64,000 bases of DNA from Rhizobium sp. BG4 (GCF_016864575.1 NZ_CP044125.1:248001-312000); one strand, 5' to 3'. Positions 46,678 to 56,310 are shown, counted from the stretch's first letter. The notes: a model not told the origin generated them from the sequence alone. Made by a program: numbers and translations.

Positions 46678-49575
46678 ATGGCAGACAAAATGCTTATCGA
46701 CGCGTCTCACGAGGAAGAGACGCGCGTCGTTGTCGTTCGCGGGAACCGCATAGAAGAGTTTGACTTCGAGTCGCAGCACAAGAAGCAAATCCGCGGCAAC
46801 ATCTATCTTGCTAAGGTAACGAGGGTTGAGCCCTCGCTGCAGGCCGCTTTCGTAGATTACGGCGGCAACCGGCACGGCTTCCTGGCCTTTGCCGAAATCC
46901 ATCCCGATTACTACCAGATCCCGCTGGCCGACCGTCAGGCCTTGCTGCGCGCCGAAGCTGAAGAGCATCGCCGCGACGACGACGTCGAGCATGTCGAGAC
47001 CGCGCCGATGAACGATCCGGCGAACCAGGAGCAGCCCGATATCGGCATCGTCGCCAAGGACGAGCCTGCCGAGGAAGTCGCAGCCGAGGCTCCGGCCGAG
47101 GCAGAAGCTCCGGTTGCCGAAGAAGCCGCTCCGGCCAAGAAGAAGGCCGCGGCCAAGCCGCGCCGCAGCCGCAAGAAGGCTGTCGAAACCACCGCGACCG
47201 AAGACGCCGTTCCGACCGATGTCGAAGCACCGGTTGCTTCCGTCGACAGCGACGACGATTCGAACGGCGGCTCGATGGCTGCAATGGTCGAAAGCGACTC
47301 GATCTCGGAAGAAGTCGATTCCCGCCGCCGCGGCCATGACGACGATGACGACGACGATCACGACCATGAAGAAGAAGTGATCGAATCCGTCGGCGCCGAA
47401 GACGCGATGGAAGAAGTGCCGGATCGTGCAGCCCGCCGTCCGCGCAAGCAGTACCGCATCCAGGAAGTCATCAAGCGCCGCCAGATCCTGCTCGTGCAGG
47501 TCGCCAAGGAAGAGCGCGGCAACAAGGGCGCGGCTCTCACCACCTATCTGTCGCTCGCAGGCCGCTACTCGGTTCTGATGCCGAACACGGCGCGTGGCGG
47601 CGGCATTTCGCGCAAGATCACCAACCCGCAGGATCGCAAGCGGCTGAAGGAAATCGCCCGCATGCTGGAAGTGCCGCAGGGCATGGGCGTGATCCTTCGT
47701 ACCGCCGGTGCCAACCGCACCAAGGTCGAGGTCAAGCGCGACTTCGAATATCTGATGCGCCTGTGGGAGAACGTCCGCACGCTGACGCTCGCCTCGACGG
47801 CTCCCTGCCTGGTTTACGAAGAGGGATCGCTGATCAAGCGCTCGATCCGCGACCTCTACAACAAGGATATCGGCGAGATCATCGTTGCCGGCGAAGAAGG
47901 CTACCGTGAAGCGAAAGACTTCATGAAGATGCTGATGCCGAGCCACGCCAAGGTGGTTCAGCCTTACCGCGACATTCACCCGATCTTCTCGCGCTCCGGC
48001 ATCGAGGCACAGCTCGACCGCATGCTGCAGCCGCAGGTGACGCTGAAGTCCGGCGGCTACCTGATCATGAACCAGACGGAAGCGCTGGTTTCGATCGACG
48101 TCAACTCCGGCCGTTCGACGCGCGAGCACTCGATCGAAGACACGGCGCTGCAGACGAACCTCGAAGCCGCCGACGAAGTGGCGCGCCAGCTTCGCCTTCG
48201 CGACCTTGCCGGCCTGATCGTCATCGACTTCATCGACATGGAAGAAAAGCGCAACAACCGCGCTGTCGAGAAGCGTCTGAAGGAATGCCTGAAGAACGAC
48301 CGCGCCCGCATCCAGGTCGGCCGCATCTCGCATTTCGGCCTTCTGGAAATGTCGCGCCAGCGCATCCGCGCTTCGGTTCTGGAATCGACGACGCAGGTCT
48401 GCTCGCATTGCGGCGGCACCGGTCACGTCCGTTCGCAGTCCTCCGTTGCCCTGCACGTCCTGCGCGGCATCGAGGAATATCTGCTCAAGAACACGACGCA
48501 CGATATCACGGTACGCACCACGCCTGACATCGCGCTCTACCTGCTCAACCACAAGCGCCAGTCGATCGTCGATTACGAAACCCGCTTCGGCGTGGCGATC
48601 GTCATCGGTGCCGACAACAGCATCGGTTCGCAGCATTTCGCGATCGATCGTGGCGAGCCGGTCGAGAACCCGGTCAAGATCGAAACGCTCTTCAACTTCG
48701 CGGCTATCCCCGACGATGACGACGACGATGTCGTGATCGAGATGGACGAGGAAGAAGACGAAGAGCTCGAAGAAAAGGCAGCCAGCGCCGAGCGCCCTGC
48801 CCAGCAGCGTTCGGAAAGCGACAGCGAAGGCGGTAACCGCAAGCGCAAGCGCCGCCGCCGCCGTCGTGGTGGCCGTGGTGGCAATGGCGACCAGGCTTCA
48901 GGCCTCGAAGCCTCCGCTGAAGACGGCGCCGACGAAACGGAAGGCGATGAGGACGAGGCAGAGGGCGATGAAGCCGCTGCAACCGAAACCCGCGCCGAAG
49001 GCGATAGCGACAACGAGCAGCGCCGCAAGCGCCGCCGCCGTGGCAAGCGTGGCGGACGCCGCAACCGTGACGAAAACGGCGAACTGAGCGCCGATGCCGC
49101 CGACGGTGAAGGTGAAGGCGACGCCGAGTCGGAAGCTGAAGCCGGCGAGACCGCCGCGGTCGAAACCCAGGCCGAAGTGATCGAAGCCGTTGCAACTGAT
49201 GCAGCCGAGGGCGAAGGCGCCATGGCAGCCGTCGAAACCGGTGCCTTCGTCACCGAAGAGGTCAAGCCTGCCAAGGGTCGCGGTCGTGGCCGCCGCAAGG
49301 CAGCTGCATCGCCGGTCGAAGAGCCTGTTGTCGCCGAAGAAGCGCCTGCAGCCGCTGCAGAGCCGGAAGCCGAGACTGTCGAAGCATCCGCCGATCTCGC
49401 CGCTCCTGCTGCTGAAGCCGCTGCGGCCGAAGAAGCAAAGCCGGTCCGTGCCAACCGCGAATCGAACATCTCCTCGTCTGCGCCGACCGTGAAGTCGACC
49501 CGCGAGGCTGCCGAGGCCGAAGGCGACGGCAAGCCGAAGAAGGCCGGCTGGTGGCAGCGCCGCGGCTTCTTCTAA
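46678..49575 (+). CDS. rne: Ribonuclease E
   Basis: Endoribonuclease that starts mRNA decay and processes rRNA and tRNA. The 965-aa protein has an N-terminal S1 domain split by an acidic, low-complexity insert (about residues 90-250). The catalytic aspartates are D474 (SIDVNSGR) and D517 (VIDFID), with the zinc-link cysteines C575 and C578 in CSHCGGTG. These match E. coli D303, D346, C404 and C407 with a constant offset of 171, the insert length. Residues from about 680 are acidic/basic repeats forming the degradosome scaffold, ending GWWQRRGFF. AGGAG lies upstream of ATG 46678. Confidence 0.96.
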   Translation: MADKMLIDASHEEETRVVVVRGNRIEEFDFESQHKKQIRGNIYLAKVTRVEPSLQAAFVDYGGNRHGFLAFAEIHPDYYQIPLADRQALLRAEAEEHRRDDDVEHVETAPMNDPANQEQPDIGIVAKDEPAEEVAAEAPAEAEAPVAEEAAPAKKKAAAKPRRSRKKAVETTATEDAVPTDVEAPVASVDSDDDSNGGSMAAMVESDSISEEVDSRRRGHDDDDDDDHDHEEEVIESVGAEDAMEEVPDRAARRPRKQYRIQEVIKRRQILLVQVAKEERGNKGAALTTYLSLAGRYSVLMPNTARGGGISRKITNPQDRKRLKEIARMLEVPQGMGVILRTAGANRTKVEVKRDFEYLMRLWENVRTLTLASTAPCLVYEEGSLIKRSIRDLYNKDIGEIIVAGEEGYREAKDFMKMLMPSHAKVVQPYRDIHPIFSRSGIEAQLDRMLQPQVTLKSGGYLIMNQTEALVSIDVNSGRSTREHSIEDTALQTNLEAADEVARQLRLRDLAGLIVIDFIDMEEKRNNRAVEKRLKECLKNDRARIQVGRISHFGLLEMSRQRIRASVLESTTQVCSHCGGTGHVRSQSSVALHVLRGIEEYLLKNTTHDITVRTTPDIALYLLNHKRQSIVDYETRFGVAIVIGADNSIGSQHFAIDRGEPVENPVKIETLFNFAAIPDDDDDDVVIEMDEEEDEELEEKAASAERPAQQRSESDSEGGNRKRKRRRRRRGGRGGNGDQASGLEASAEDGADETEGDEDEAEGDEAAATETRAEGDSDNEQRRKRRRRGKRGGRRNRDENGELSADAADGEGEGDAESEAEAGETAAVETQAEVIEAVATDAAEGEGAMAAVETGAFVTEEVKPAKGRGRGRRKAAASPVEEPVVAEEAPAAAAEPEAETVEASADLAAPAAEAAAAEEAKPVRANRESNISSSAPTVKSTREAAEAEGDGKPKKAGWWQRRGFF

Positions 49576-49598
49576 GAAGCCTAACAGTTCAAAACAAA

Positions 49599-49631
49599 AA
49601 TCCGGCCGTGGAGACGCGGCCGGATTTTTTT
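49599..49631 (+). terminator. Intrinsic terminator of rne
   Basis: AATCCGGCCG-TGGAGACG-CGGCCGGATT, a 10-bp stem followed by a run of seven T, 24 nt after the rne stop codon. Confidence 0.9.
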
Positions 49632-49664
49632 ATGGCTTAAGGATTGATTGGGATCGGCGAAGGC

Positions 49665-49922
49665 TCAGACTTCGACATGGATCGCTAGAACGGCGGTCGC
49701 GGCGTGGTCGCGGACGTTATAGCGCAACTCGCCCTCGACCTTGACGAGGACGTAGGACTTGCGGCCTTCCTTCAGCTTGGCATCGATGTGATCGGTATCG
49801 AAGGGGCTGACCAGCGTCACCATATGCGAGCGGTCGGTTTCGAGGCTTCCGAGCTTCTGCAAAGAGGTCAGTATCTTGACCCAGTCGCGGTCGTCCGGAA
49901 GGTATATGATAAAGCGGTTCAC
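49665..49922 (-). CDS. Small protein of unknown function
   Basis: An 85-residue protein starting MNRFIIYLPDDRDWVKILTS and ending AVLAIHVEV. It looks like a compact alpha/beta fold with no membrane segment or signal. I recognise no family. It converges on rne. Confidence 0.6.
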   Translation of the reverse strand: MNRFIIYLPDDRDWVKILTSLQKLGSLETDRSHMVTLVSPFDTDHIDAKLKEGRKSYVLVKVEGELRYNVRDHAATAVLAIHVEV

Positions 49923-50087
49923 TGCCTGCTCCTGAACAAGAAGCAGACGTCATATCACCCTCCAGCGTGACCTGAGCGTGACACCACCGGCAGTTATCAA
50001 AGGCATCGGAAGAGCCCGCTTTCCTGCTACCGGAAAGACATTTTCATGAGTAAGGCCGGAAGTACGGATGTAGCGCCATGCCGATTT

Positions 50088-51341
50088 TCAGGCCTCGCCG
50101 GCGCCGAAGACGACCGCGTCCAGCCAGGGATTCGAGAACTTGCGTTCCGGGTCCATCCTGTTGCGAAGATTGACGAAATCGCCAAACTTCTCATAGCGCG
50201 CACCGATGCCGCGCTCGTTGAAGACCTTGCCCCAATGCGGCAGCGCGTCGAAAGCCTGGAGCGCCTCCTCGATATGACGAACCGCCTCGTTGACGGCATC
50301 CTGATCCCGCTGCCAGGTGAAGTGCATCGATAGCGTATCGCGCTGATATTGAGGGCTGAGCCAGAGCGTGTCGGCTGCGACGGTACGGAACTCGCCGGCC
50401 TGGATAAGCGGCGCGAAACGCTCGCGAATCTTCAGCAATGCCTCGATTGCGGCTGCGCCATGCTGCCGGGGCACGTGGAATTCCGACTGTATCTCCGCGC
50501 CGCTGCTCGGGGTGAAGCCCATCTTGAAATGCGGCAGCCGGTCGGACCAGCGTCCGTAGCGGCCGAGCTGCTCCGTCGAGTTGCCGGCGTCGAGCCCGAT
50601 GATCGGGTGACGGTTCACCGTGGCGCGCACCGCGCCATGGAGCTCTGCCGGCCAGTCAGCGTCGGAAGCCGTCCGCTTCAGCCAGATTGCCCCCGCCTTC
50701 TCCGCCCATTGCGTGAAGACGCTGACGCTGTAGCCGGCGGCCATGATCTGATCGAGATTGGCAAGCAGCTGATCCCAGGCGAGATCCTCATAGACGCTTT
50801 GCGCGATTCCGAATTCCGGTCTTACCTCGAGGCTTACCCGCGTCACGATGCCGAGCGCGCCGAGATGGACGACCATGCCGTCAAAGCCGGGCTCACCGCG
50901 CCTGACCTTGACGAGGCTGCCGTCAGCGGCGACGAATTCCAGAGCGGATACCGCGGTCGCCAGATTGCCGTTGCCGTCGCCCGATCCATGGGTGGCCGTG
51001 GCGATCGCGCCGGCAATCGAGATATGCGGCAGCGAGGCGAGATTGTGGATTGCCAGCCGCTGACCGTGGAGAAACTGGGCGAGATCGCCATAGGTCCAGT
51101 GACCGCCGACGCTGACCTCCGTGCCGTTGCTCTCGACCACCGGATTGGCGGGCATATCCGTCAGCCGGATCGCGGTGCTGCCATCGGCGATACCGTTGAA
51201 GGAGTGGCCGGAGCCGACTGCCTTCAGCGATCCCGATCGCGCAACGATGCCACAAAGCTCATCCACCGAGGTGGGGCTGAGGCATTCCCTGAAGCTGTAA
51301 TGATAGCTCTCCGCCCAATTGGCTGCCGGAATCTGACGCAC
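50088..51341 (-). CDS. FAD-linked oxidase, alditol/xylitol-oxidase or sugar-lactone-oxidase type
   Basis: A 417-aa member of the vanillyl-alcohol-oxidase fold. The FAD domain has AVGSGHSFNGIADGST, whose histidine (about residue 46) is the usual site for covalent FAD, and SIAGAIATATHGSGDGNGNL near 110-130. The C-terminal half has the substrate-domain pattern ending FVNLRNRMDPERKFSNPWLD. Relatives oxidise sugar alcohols or 1,4-lactones with oxygen. Substrate unknown. It lies downstream of a small membrane gene and the ArsR pair, in the same orientation. Confidence 0.82.
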   Translation of the reverse strand: MRQIPAANWAESYHYSFRECLSPTSVDELCGIVARSGSLKAVGSGHSFNGIADGSTAIRLTDMPANPVVESNGTEVSVGGHWTYGDLAQFLHGQRLAIHNLASLPHISIAGAIATATHGSGDGNGNLATAVSALEFVAADGSLVKVRRGEPGFDGMVVHLGALGIVTRVSLEVRPEFGIAQSVYEDLAWDQLLANLDQIMAAGYSVSVFTQWAEKAGAIWLKRTASDADWPAELHGAVRATVNRHPIIGLDAGNSTEQLGRYGRWSDRLPHFKMGFTPSSGAEIQSEFHVPRQHGAAAIEALLKIRERFAPLIQAGEFRTVAADTLWLSPQYQRDTLSMHFTWQRDQDAVNEAVRHIEEALQAFDALPHWGKVFNERGIGARYEKFGDFVNLRNRMDPERKFSNPWLDAVVFGAGEA

Positions 51342-51415
51342 GCTACGAACCCTCCCGAATCCATTGTCACCTCGACGTTAGCCGAAACGCACCGGATTGA
51401 AGAGGCCGCTTGCCG

Positions 51416-51616
51416 TCAATTCCGTCCTGCCAGATAAGGCAGGGCGAAGAGATAGAGGCCGCTGAAAAGCAGCAGGAACAGCGGCAGAAGCGGTGAATAG
51501 ACGACCCATGCCGGCGGCGTGCCGAAGGCCATGGTTGCGAAATTGGCGGCGACGGTCACCGTAAAGATGATCGAGATCCAGCGGTGCGCCTGCCGGATAA
51601 ATCTGCTGAAAGCCAC
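51416..51616 (-). CDS. Small two-helix membrane protein
   Basis: A 66-residue protein with two transmembrane helices (about 12-30 and 38-60), reading MAFSRFIRQAHRWISIIFTV at its start. The start is GTG 51616 with GGGAGGAAACA just before it. It follows the SRPBCC gene after 29 nt, so it is probably the third gene of the arsR operon. I recognise no family with certainty. Confidence 0.65.
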   Translation of the reverse strand: MAFSRFIRQAHRWISIIFTVTVAANFATMAFGTPPAWVVYSPLLPLFLLLFSGLYLFALPYLAGRN

Positions 51617-51645
51617 TGTTTCCTCCCTGAAGATATGGCCGAGAT

Positions 51646-52053
51646 TCAAGCGCGCGCCAGCAGCTGCTCGAGGTTCTCGAAGAACTTGTGCCAGCCTGCG
51701 CGTGCGCCCATGAAGGCCTGCTGCTGGTCGGGGCGGAATCCGGATTGCTCCATGCGCAGATGAGTGCCCTTCACCGTCGGCGTCAGGGTCCACGTCACGA
51801 CGCTTTCGAGGCCATGGGCGTCCCAGCTGTAGGAGAGCGTCCTGTTCGGTTCGACTTCGCGGACCGCGCAATCGACCGAGCCCCAGTCGCCGCTGAACTT
51901 GAAGCGGTGGTCGACCACCGGCTTGAAATCGTTCCGCATCAGCCAATCCTGCAAGAGATGCGGCTGCGTCAGCGCGCGCCATATCTTTTCCGGCGGAAAG
52001 GCGATCTCCCGCTCGACGATCACGGTGCGCCGTTCGTGGGTTGCGTCGCTCAT
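51646..52053 (-). CDS. SRPBCC/AHSA1-domain protein
   Basis: A 135-aa START-like protein. It begins MSDATHERRTVIVEREIAFP, then PPEKIWRALTQPHLLQDWLM, and has the C-terminal helix GWHKFFENLEQLLA typical of the AHSA1 family. Such proteins bind hydrophobic ligands; specific role unknown. The ATG overlaps the arsR-like stop by four bases. Coupled ArsR-SRPBCC pairs are common in proteobacteria. Confidence 0.88.
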   Translation of the reverse strand: MSDATHERRTVIVEREIAFPPEKIWRALTQPHLLQDWLMRNDFKPVVDHRFKFSGDWGSVDCAVREVEPNRTLSYSWDAHGLESVVTWTLTPTVKGTHLRMEQSGFRPDQQQAFMGARAGWHKFFENLEQLLARA

Positions 52054-52391
52054 TGGTCCATCCTCTTCAAAAGCTCTTCGAGATCATCGAACCGGCTCTC
52101 CCAGAAGCCGGCCATCTTCGTCGTCCAATCCGCCAGCGGGGCCAGAGCCTCGATGCGGGCGCTGTAATGCGTCTGGCGTCCCTCATGCCGGTCGCGCACT
52201 AGGCCCGCCTGCTTGAGGACGGCGAGATGCTTCGAGACGACGGGCTGCGAGACCCCTGCTCCCGATGTCAGCACGCCGACCGTCTTCTCGCCCTCCAGAC
52301 ACAGGCGCTCGAAAAGCGCGCGGCGGGTCGGATCGGCGAGCGACCGGAAAAGCAGGTCCTGGGTGCTTTGTGTTTCCAATTCATACCTCAT
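52050..52391 (-). CDS. ArsR-family transcriptional regulator
   Basis: A 113-aa winged-helix regulator. It has SLADPTRRALFERLCLEGEK and the recognition helix GVSQPVVSKHLAVLKQAGLV (about 47-66), then the wing RHEGRQTHYSAR. There is no CVC metal motif, so it is probably not an arsenic sensor. It likely represses its own operon at the inverted repeat just upstream. Confidence 0.9.
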   Translation of the reverse strand: MRYELETQSTQDLLFRSLADPTRRALFERLCLEGEKTVGVLTSGAGVSQPVVSKHLAVLKQAGLVRDRHEGRQTHYSARIEALAPLADWTTKMAGFWESRFDDLEELLKRMDQ

Positions 52392-52435
52392 TGGCTATGG
52401 GTTTATTCATAGCCATATGGGTATTGATTAGTCAA
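52392..52435 (-). promoter_or_regulatory. Promoter and operator of the arsR-like operon
   Basis: On the minus strand TTGACT (52435-52430), 17 nt, then CTATGA (52412-52407). The inverted repeat TGGCTATG (52392-52399) / CATAGCCA (52408-52415) overlaps the -10 and transcription start. A dimer bound there would block initiation. Confidence 0.6.
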
Positions 52436-52500
52436 GAGGCTTGTGAACGGGCTCCGCTCGAACGCAGACAGGCCTTCACGTTGCCGCTACCCTAAAAGCA

Positions 52501-53040
52501 ATGATTCCAGCACAAGGCCCCTCCACTGGCATGACCGAGATCTTAGACGCGCCGGATATGCGCCGCGGCCTCCACCTGTTCACCGATGGCTCCTTCGATC
52601 CGAAGTCCGGCCACGGCGGCTGGGCATTCGCTGCGTATCGCGACGGCGCCGAAATCGCATCGGCATCCGGTGGCGTCGTTAAGGCCGAGAATAACGGGAT
52701 GGAACTGCGGGCAATCCTGGAAGCGGCGCGGTGGGTCGATGCAAACGCATCTGGCGAGACCGCAGTCATCTGGACAGACTCGGCCTATGCCATAAAGGGC
52801 TGCACGCTCTGGAGGCCGATCTGGCGGAACAACGGCTGGAAGAAGATCGGCGCCAACGCCAATCTGAGGAATCGGGCGATCGCCAACAAGGACATCTGGC
52901 AGGCGATCGACGGCGCGCTATCGCGCAACGCCGCCTTGACGATCGCCTGGTGCAAGGGCCATGCCGGCATCGGCGGCAATGAGCGGGCCGATGAGCTGGC
53001 GGAGCGCGGGCGCCTGTCGCTTCGCCCGCTCACAAACTGA
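52501..53040 (+). CDS. rnhA: Ribonuclease HI
   Basis: Removes RNA from RNA-DNA hybrids. All four metal-binding residues can be seen: D in LFTDGSFDP, E in GMELRAILEA, D in IWTDSAYAIKG and D in NERADELAERG, with the histidine in KGHAG. At 179 aa it is longer than the usual 150-155 because of an N-terminal stretch of about 20 residues. The start is uncertain (ATG 52501 or 52531). It diverges from the arsR-like gene. Confidence 0.92.
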   Translation: MIPAQGPSTGMTEILDAPDMRRGLHLFTDGSFDPKSGHGGWAFAAYRDGAEIASASGGVVKAENNGMELRAILEAARWVDANASGETAVIWTDSAYAIKGCTLWRPIWRNNGWKKIGANANLRNRAIANKDIWQAIDGALSRNAALTIAWCKGHAGIGGNERADELAERGRLSLRPLTN

Positions 53041-53096
53041 TTCAAGCGCCTGCGGAATTGATTCAGGAAACAGGCGCAAGCGCAGGAAAACAGACT

Positions 53097-54254
53097 CTAT
53101 TTCAGCCAGCCGGCCATGCGCTCGACGGCCTCAGCGATCTCCGATTCGGATCCCGCGTAGGACATGCGCATCGTCCTGTTGCCCTCCAGCGGATCGAAGT
53201 CGAGACCCGGCGTTGCCGCGACATTGATCTCAGCCAGCATGCGCTTGGCAAAGGCCATGCTGTCATTGCTGAAGCGTGTGACGTCGACATAGGCGTAGAA
53301 GGCGCCATCCATCGGCGAGGCTACCGGCAGGCCGATCTCCGGCAGGCGGCGGAGCAGGAAGTCGCGGTTTGCGGCATAGCTCGCCTTGTAGACGTCGAGC
53401 TCGGCCGCAGCGCCGAGCGCTGCCGTCGCGGCGATCTGCGAGAGTTCCGGCGGCGAGATATAGAGGCTCTGGGCGACGCGCTCGATCGGGCGCACCAGGC
53501 GCTCGGGAAGCACCATCCAGCCGATCCTCCAGCCCGTCATGCAATAGTATTTCGAGAAGGAGTTGATGACGATCGCCTCGTCCGTCAGCTCCAGCGCGCT
53601 GGTCTCCTCACCGGCAAATGTCAGGCCGTGATAGATTTCGTCGGAGATGAAGGCGATCGAATTGGCGGCGCAATAGTCCGCAAGCGCCTTCAGCGCCGCT
53701 CTGCCCGTCACCGTTCCGGTCGGGTTTGCCGGGCTAGCGAGCAGGATGCCCTTCAGCTTCACGCCATTCTCGCGCTGTGCGGCTTCCAGGCTTTCCGGCG
53801 TCAGCGTGAAATGCGTCTCGGCCGTCACGGCGACTTCGATCACCTTCAGTCCGAGGGCGCCGAGGATGTTGCGATAGGCCGGATAGCCGGGCCGAGCGAT
53901 CGCCACGGCGTCACCGGCATCGAAGAGCGACAGGAAAGCGAGATTGAAACCGGCAGACGAGCCTGTGGTGATGGCGATCCGCGCCGGATCGATCTCCAGA
54001 CCGTGACGATCGCGGTAGTGCCAGGCGAGAGCATGTTTCAGCCGCGCTGTCCCCAGCGCATCGGTATAGCCGATCTTGCCTTCCGCAAGTGCCGCGCGGG
54101 CTGCCTCGAGCGCTGCCTGCGGGGCCGGATGCGAGGGCTGGCCGACCGCCATGGAGATGACCGGGTGGCCGGCGGCGCGCCGTTTGGTCGCCTCGGCCAG
54201 GACATCCATGGCGTGGAATGGCTCGACTTCGCTGCGCTTCGATACGGAAAACAA
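53097..54254 (-). CDS. Pyridoxal-phosphate aminotransferase, class I/II (AspB-like)
   Basis: A 385-aa fold-type I aminotransferase. The PLP lysine is in NSFSKYYCMTGWRIGW (about residue 230). The domain also has GQPSHPAP, ASPANPTGTV and the C-terminal arginine in EGNRTMRMSYAGSE. The start is TTG 54254, with CCGGAG about ten bases upstream; this gives the normal family length. A longer frame to 54371 is not family-like. Substrate amino acid unknown. Confidence 0.88.
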   Translation of the reverse strand: MFSVSKRSEVEPFHAMDVLAEATKRRAAGHPVISMAVGQPSHPAPQAALEAARAALAEGKIGYTDALGTARLKHALAWHYRDRHGLEIDPARIAITTGSSAGFNLAFLSLFDAGDAVAIARPGYPAYRNILGALGLKVIEVAVTAETHFTLTPESLEAAQRENGVKLKGILLASPANPTGTVTGRAALKALADYCAANSIAFISDEIYHGLTFAGEETSALELTDEAIVINSFSKYYCMTGWRIGWMVLPERLVRPIERVAQSLYISPPELSQIAATAALGAAAELDVYKASYAANRDFLLRRLPEIGLPVASPMDGAFYAYVDVTRFSNDSMAFAKRMLAEINVAATPGLDFDPLEGNRTMRMSYAGSESEIAEAVERMAGWLK

Positions 54255-54457
54255 GGTCTGATAACTCCGGATATTCAATTGCGGCCAGACAATTGCCGCA
54301 TTATCAGGTTCATCACAATCCCGCGATTGCGCGGCGATCCAGAAAAATCCTGTTTGATGGCCGGGCCGCACACCGTAATTTGATGCTTCGCATTCAAGCC
54401 CATTAACCGGGCGATGTTATGAAGCGGCATCGCATTCGATCAGCCGACGAGGACACA

Positions 54458-55216
54458 ATGGCTCTCTTTCCGAAAACCTTCACCGCCCTTGCGCTCGCTG
54501 CCAGCTTTGCCATGCCGCTTCCAGCGCTTGCACTCGACGATGCGCAGAAGAAAGAATTCGGCGAGTTCATCAAGGAATACCTGATCCAGAACCCCGAGAT
54601 CATGCTCGACGTTCAGGACGCCCTGCAGAAGAAGCAGGAAGAAGCCCGTCTCGTCAAAGCCAATCAGGTGATCAGCGAGAACAGCAAGAGCATCTTCGAC
54701 GCCAAGGACGATATCTCGATCGGCAATCCGAAGGGCGACGTCACCATCGTCGAGTTCTTCGACTATAATTGCGGCTATTGCCGCCACGCGCTCTCCGACA
54801 TGCAGACGATGCTGAAGAAGGACAAGAATGTCCGCTTCGTGCTGAAGGAATTCCCGATCCTCGGACCGGAATCGGTTGCCGCCCACAAGGTTTCGGACGC
54901 TTTCCGCAAGCTGGCGCCGGAGAAATACAAGCAGTTCCACCTGGCGCTGCTCGGCGGCGAAGGCCGTGCGGATGAAGACAGCGCCATGGAAGTCGCCTCC
55001 TCGCTCGGCGTCAACGAAAAGCAGATCCGCGACGAGATGGCGAAGAGCCCGGATACCGGCTCGGTGCAGAACGCCTATGACCTGGCGCAGAAGCTCGGCA
55101 TTTCAGGCACGCCGTCCTATGTGATCGGCAACGAGCTGGTGCAGGGCGCGGTCGGCTTCGACGACCTGGAAGCCAAGGTCAAGAACATGCGGACCTGCGG
55201 CAAGACGAGCTGCTGA
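54458..55216 (+). CDS. Periplasmic DsbA-family thiol-disulfide oxidoreductase
   Basis: A 252-aa secreted thioredoxin-fold protein. The signal peptide ends near LPALALDD. An N-terminal helical segment (about 25-85, KKEFGEFIKEYLIQNPEIML) precedes the thioredoxin domain with active site CGYC in FFDYNCGYCRHALSDM. The cis-proline loop is GISGTPSYVIG. The layout resembles Com1/ScsC-type proteins, which may oxidise or isomerise. Start ATG 54458 with GAGGA upstream. Confidence 0.9.
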   Translation: MALFPKTFTALALAASFAMPLPALALDDAQKKEFGEFIKEYLIQNPEIMLDVQDALQKKQEEARLVKANQVISENSKSIFDAKDDISIGNPKGDVTIVEFFDYNCGYCRHALSDMQTMLKKDKNVRFVLKEFPILGPESVAAHKVSDAFRKLAPEKYKQFHLALLGGEGRADEDSAMEVASSLGVNEKQIRDEMAKSPDTGSVQNAYDLAQKLGISGTPSYVIGNELVQGAVGFDDLEAKVKNMRTCGKTSC

Positions 55217-55360
55217 GGCTCTCGCCCATCAAATCGCCAAAATCCAAGCGTTTCAGCCATGTGGACAAATATGGCACGATTCGGGATGCCTACCCCAAGG
55301 GCTTTCATTAAGGCCATGGGGAGTCTATAGGTTGCCCTCGTGCATTCAATGGAACACTCG

Positions 55361-55798
55361 ATGACGCAAACGATTTTCGTCCTGAACGGGCCAAACCTGA
55401 ACATGCTGGGCAAAAGAGAACCCGGCATCTACGGTGGCAAGACGCTTCAGGACATCGAGGCGGATTGCCGGGCTGCGGGCAAGGAACTCGGTTTCGAGAT
55501 CGACTTCCGCCAGAGCAACCACGAAGGCACGCTGATCGACTGGTTCCATGAAGCCAACGACAAGGCGGCAGGCGTTGCCATCAATGCCGGCGCCTACACG
55601 CATACATCCATTGCACTGCATGATGCGATCAAGGCTATTTCCATTCCGGTGATCGAGCTCCATATCTCGAACGTGCATGCACGCGAAGAATTCAGGCACA
55701 AGTCGATGATTGCCCCTGCCTGCAAGGGTGTAATCGCCGGCTTCGGCCCCCACAGCTACATTCTGGCGCTCCAGGCGCTGAAGAACCTCACGGCATAA
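55361..55798 (+). CDS. aroQ: 3-dehydroquinate dehydratase, type II
   Basis: Third step of the shikimate pathway. The 145-aa protein has [18 protein letters not shown] with the catalytic tyrosine near residue 26, [21 protein letters not shown] and the histidine in [18 protein letters not shown]. The start ATG 55361 ([10 protein letters not shown]) gives the usual N-terminus. It leads directly into accB (22 nt), a common proteobacterial arrangement. Confidence 0.96.
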   Translation: MTQTIFVLNGPNLNMLGKREPGIYGGKTLQDIEADCRAAGKELGFEIDFRQSNHEGTLIDWFHEANDKAAGVAINAGAYTHTSIALHDAIKAISIPVIELHISNVHAREEFRHKSMIAPACKGVIAGFGPHSYILALQALKNLTA

Positions 55799-55820
55799 GA
55801 AGAAGACAGGGCAAACACTC

Positions 55821-56300
55821 ATGGCTGAAAAGAAATCCGGTATCGACCAGGCACTGATCCGTGACCTCGCGAACATCCTCAACGACACGGACCTGACGGA
55901 AATCGAAGTCGAGCAGGACGATCTGCGCATCCGCGTTTCGCGCGGCGGCAACATGCAGTACGTCCAGGCGCCGATGGCGGCTCCGGCTTACGCTGCTGCT
56001 CCGGCAGCTGCAGCACCCGCCGCTGCCGCGGCACCGGCCGCAGCGGCCGCTCCGGCGCGCAACCCGGCCAACACCGTCAGCGCTCCGATGGTCGGCACTG
56101 CCTATATGGCACCGGCTCCGGGCGCGCGCGCTTTCATCGAAGTCGGCTCGACCGTCAAGGAAGGCCAGACGCTGCTCATCATCGAAGCGATGAAGACCAT
56201 GAACCAGATCCCGTCTCCGAAGTCGGGCAAGGTCACGGAAATCCTCGTCGAGGACGGAAGCCCCGTCGAATACGGCCAGGCCCTGGTCGTCATCGAATAA
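55821..56300 (+). CDS. accB: Biotin carboxyl carrier protein of acetyl-CoA carboxylase
   Basis: Carries the biotin of acetyl-CoA carboxylase for fatty-acid synthesis. The 159-aa protein has an N-terminal domain, an alanine/proline-rich linker (about 52-80) and the biotinyl domain with K125 in [11 protein letters not shown]. accC follows after 10 nt, the standard pair. Confidence 0.97.
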   Translation: MAEKKSGIDQALIRDLANILNDTDLTEIEVEQDDLRIRVSRGGNMQYVQAPMAAPAYAAAPAAAAPAAAAAPAAAAAPARNPANTVSAPMVGTAYMAPAPGARAFIEVGSTVKEGQTLLIIEAMKTMNQIPSPKSGKVTEILVEDGSPVEYGQALVVIE

Positions 56301-56310
56301 GGCGGGCGTC

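Noticed and set aside
46603..48636. Minus-strand frame of 677 codons opposite rne
   Set aside because: Low-complexity mirror of the RNase E repeats; rne is clearly the coding strand.
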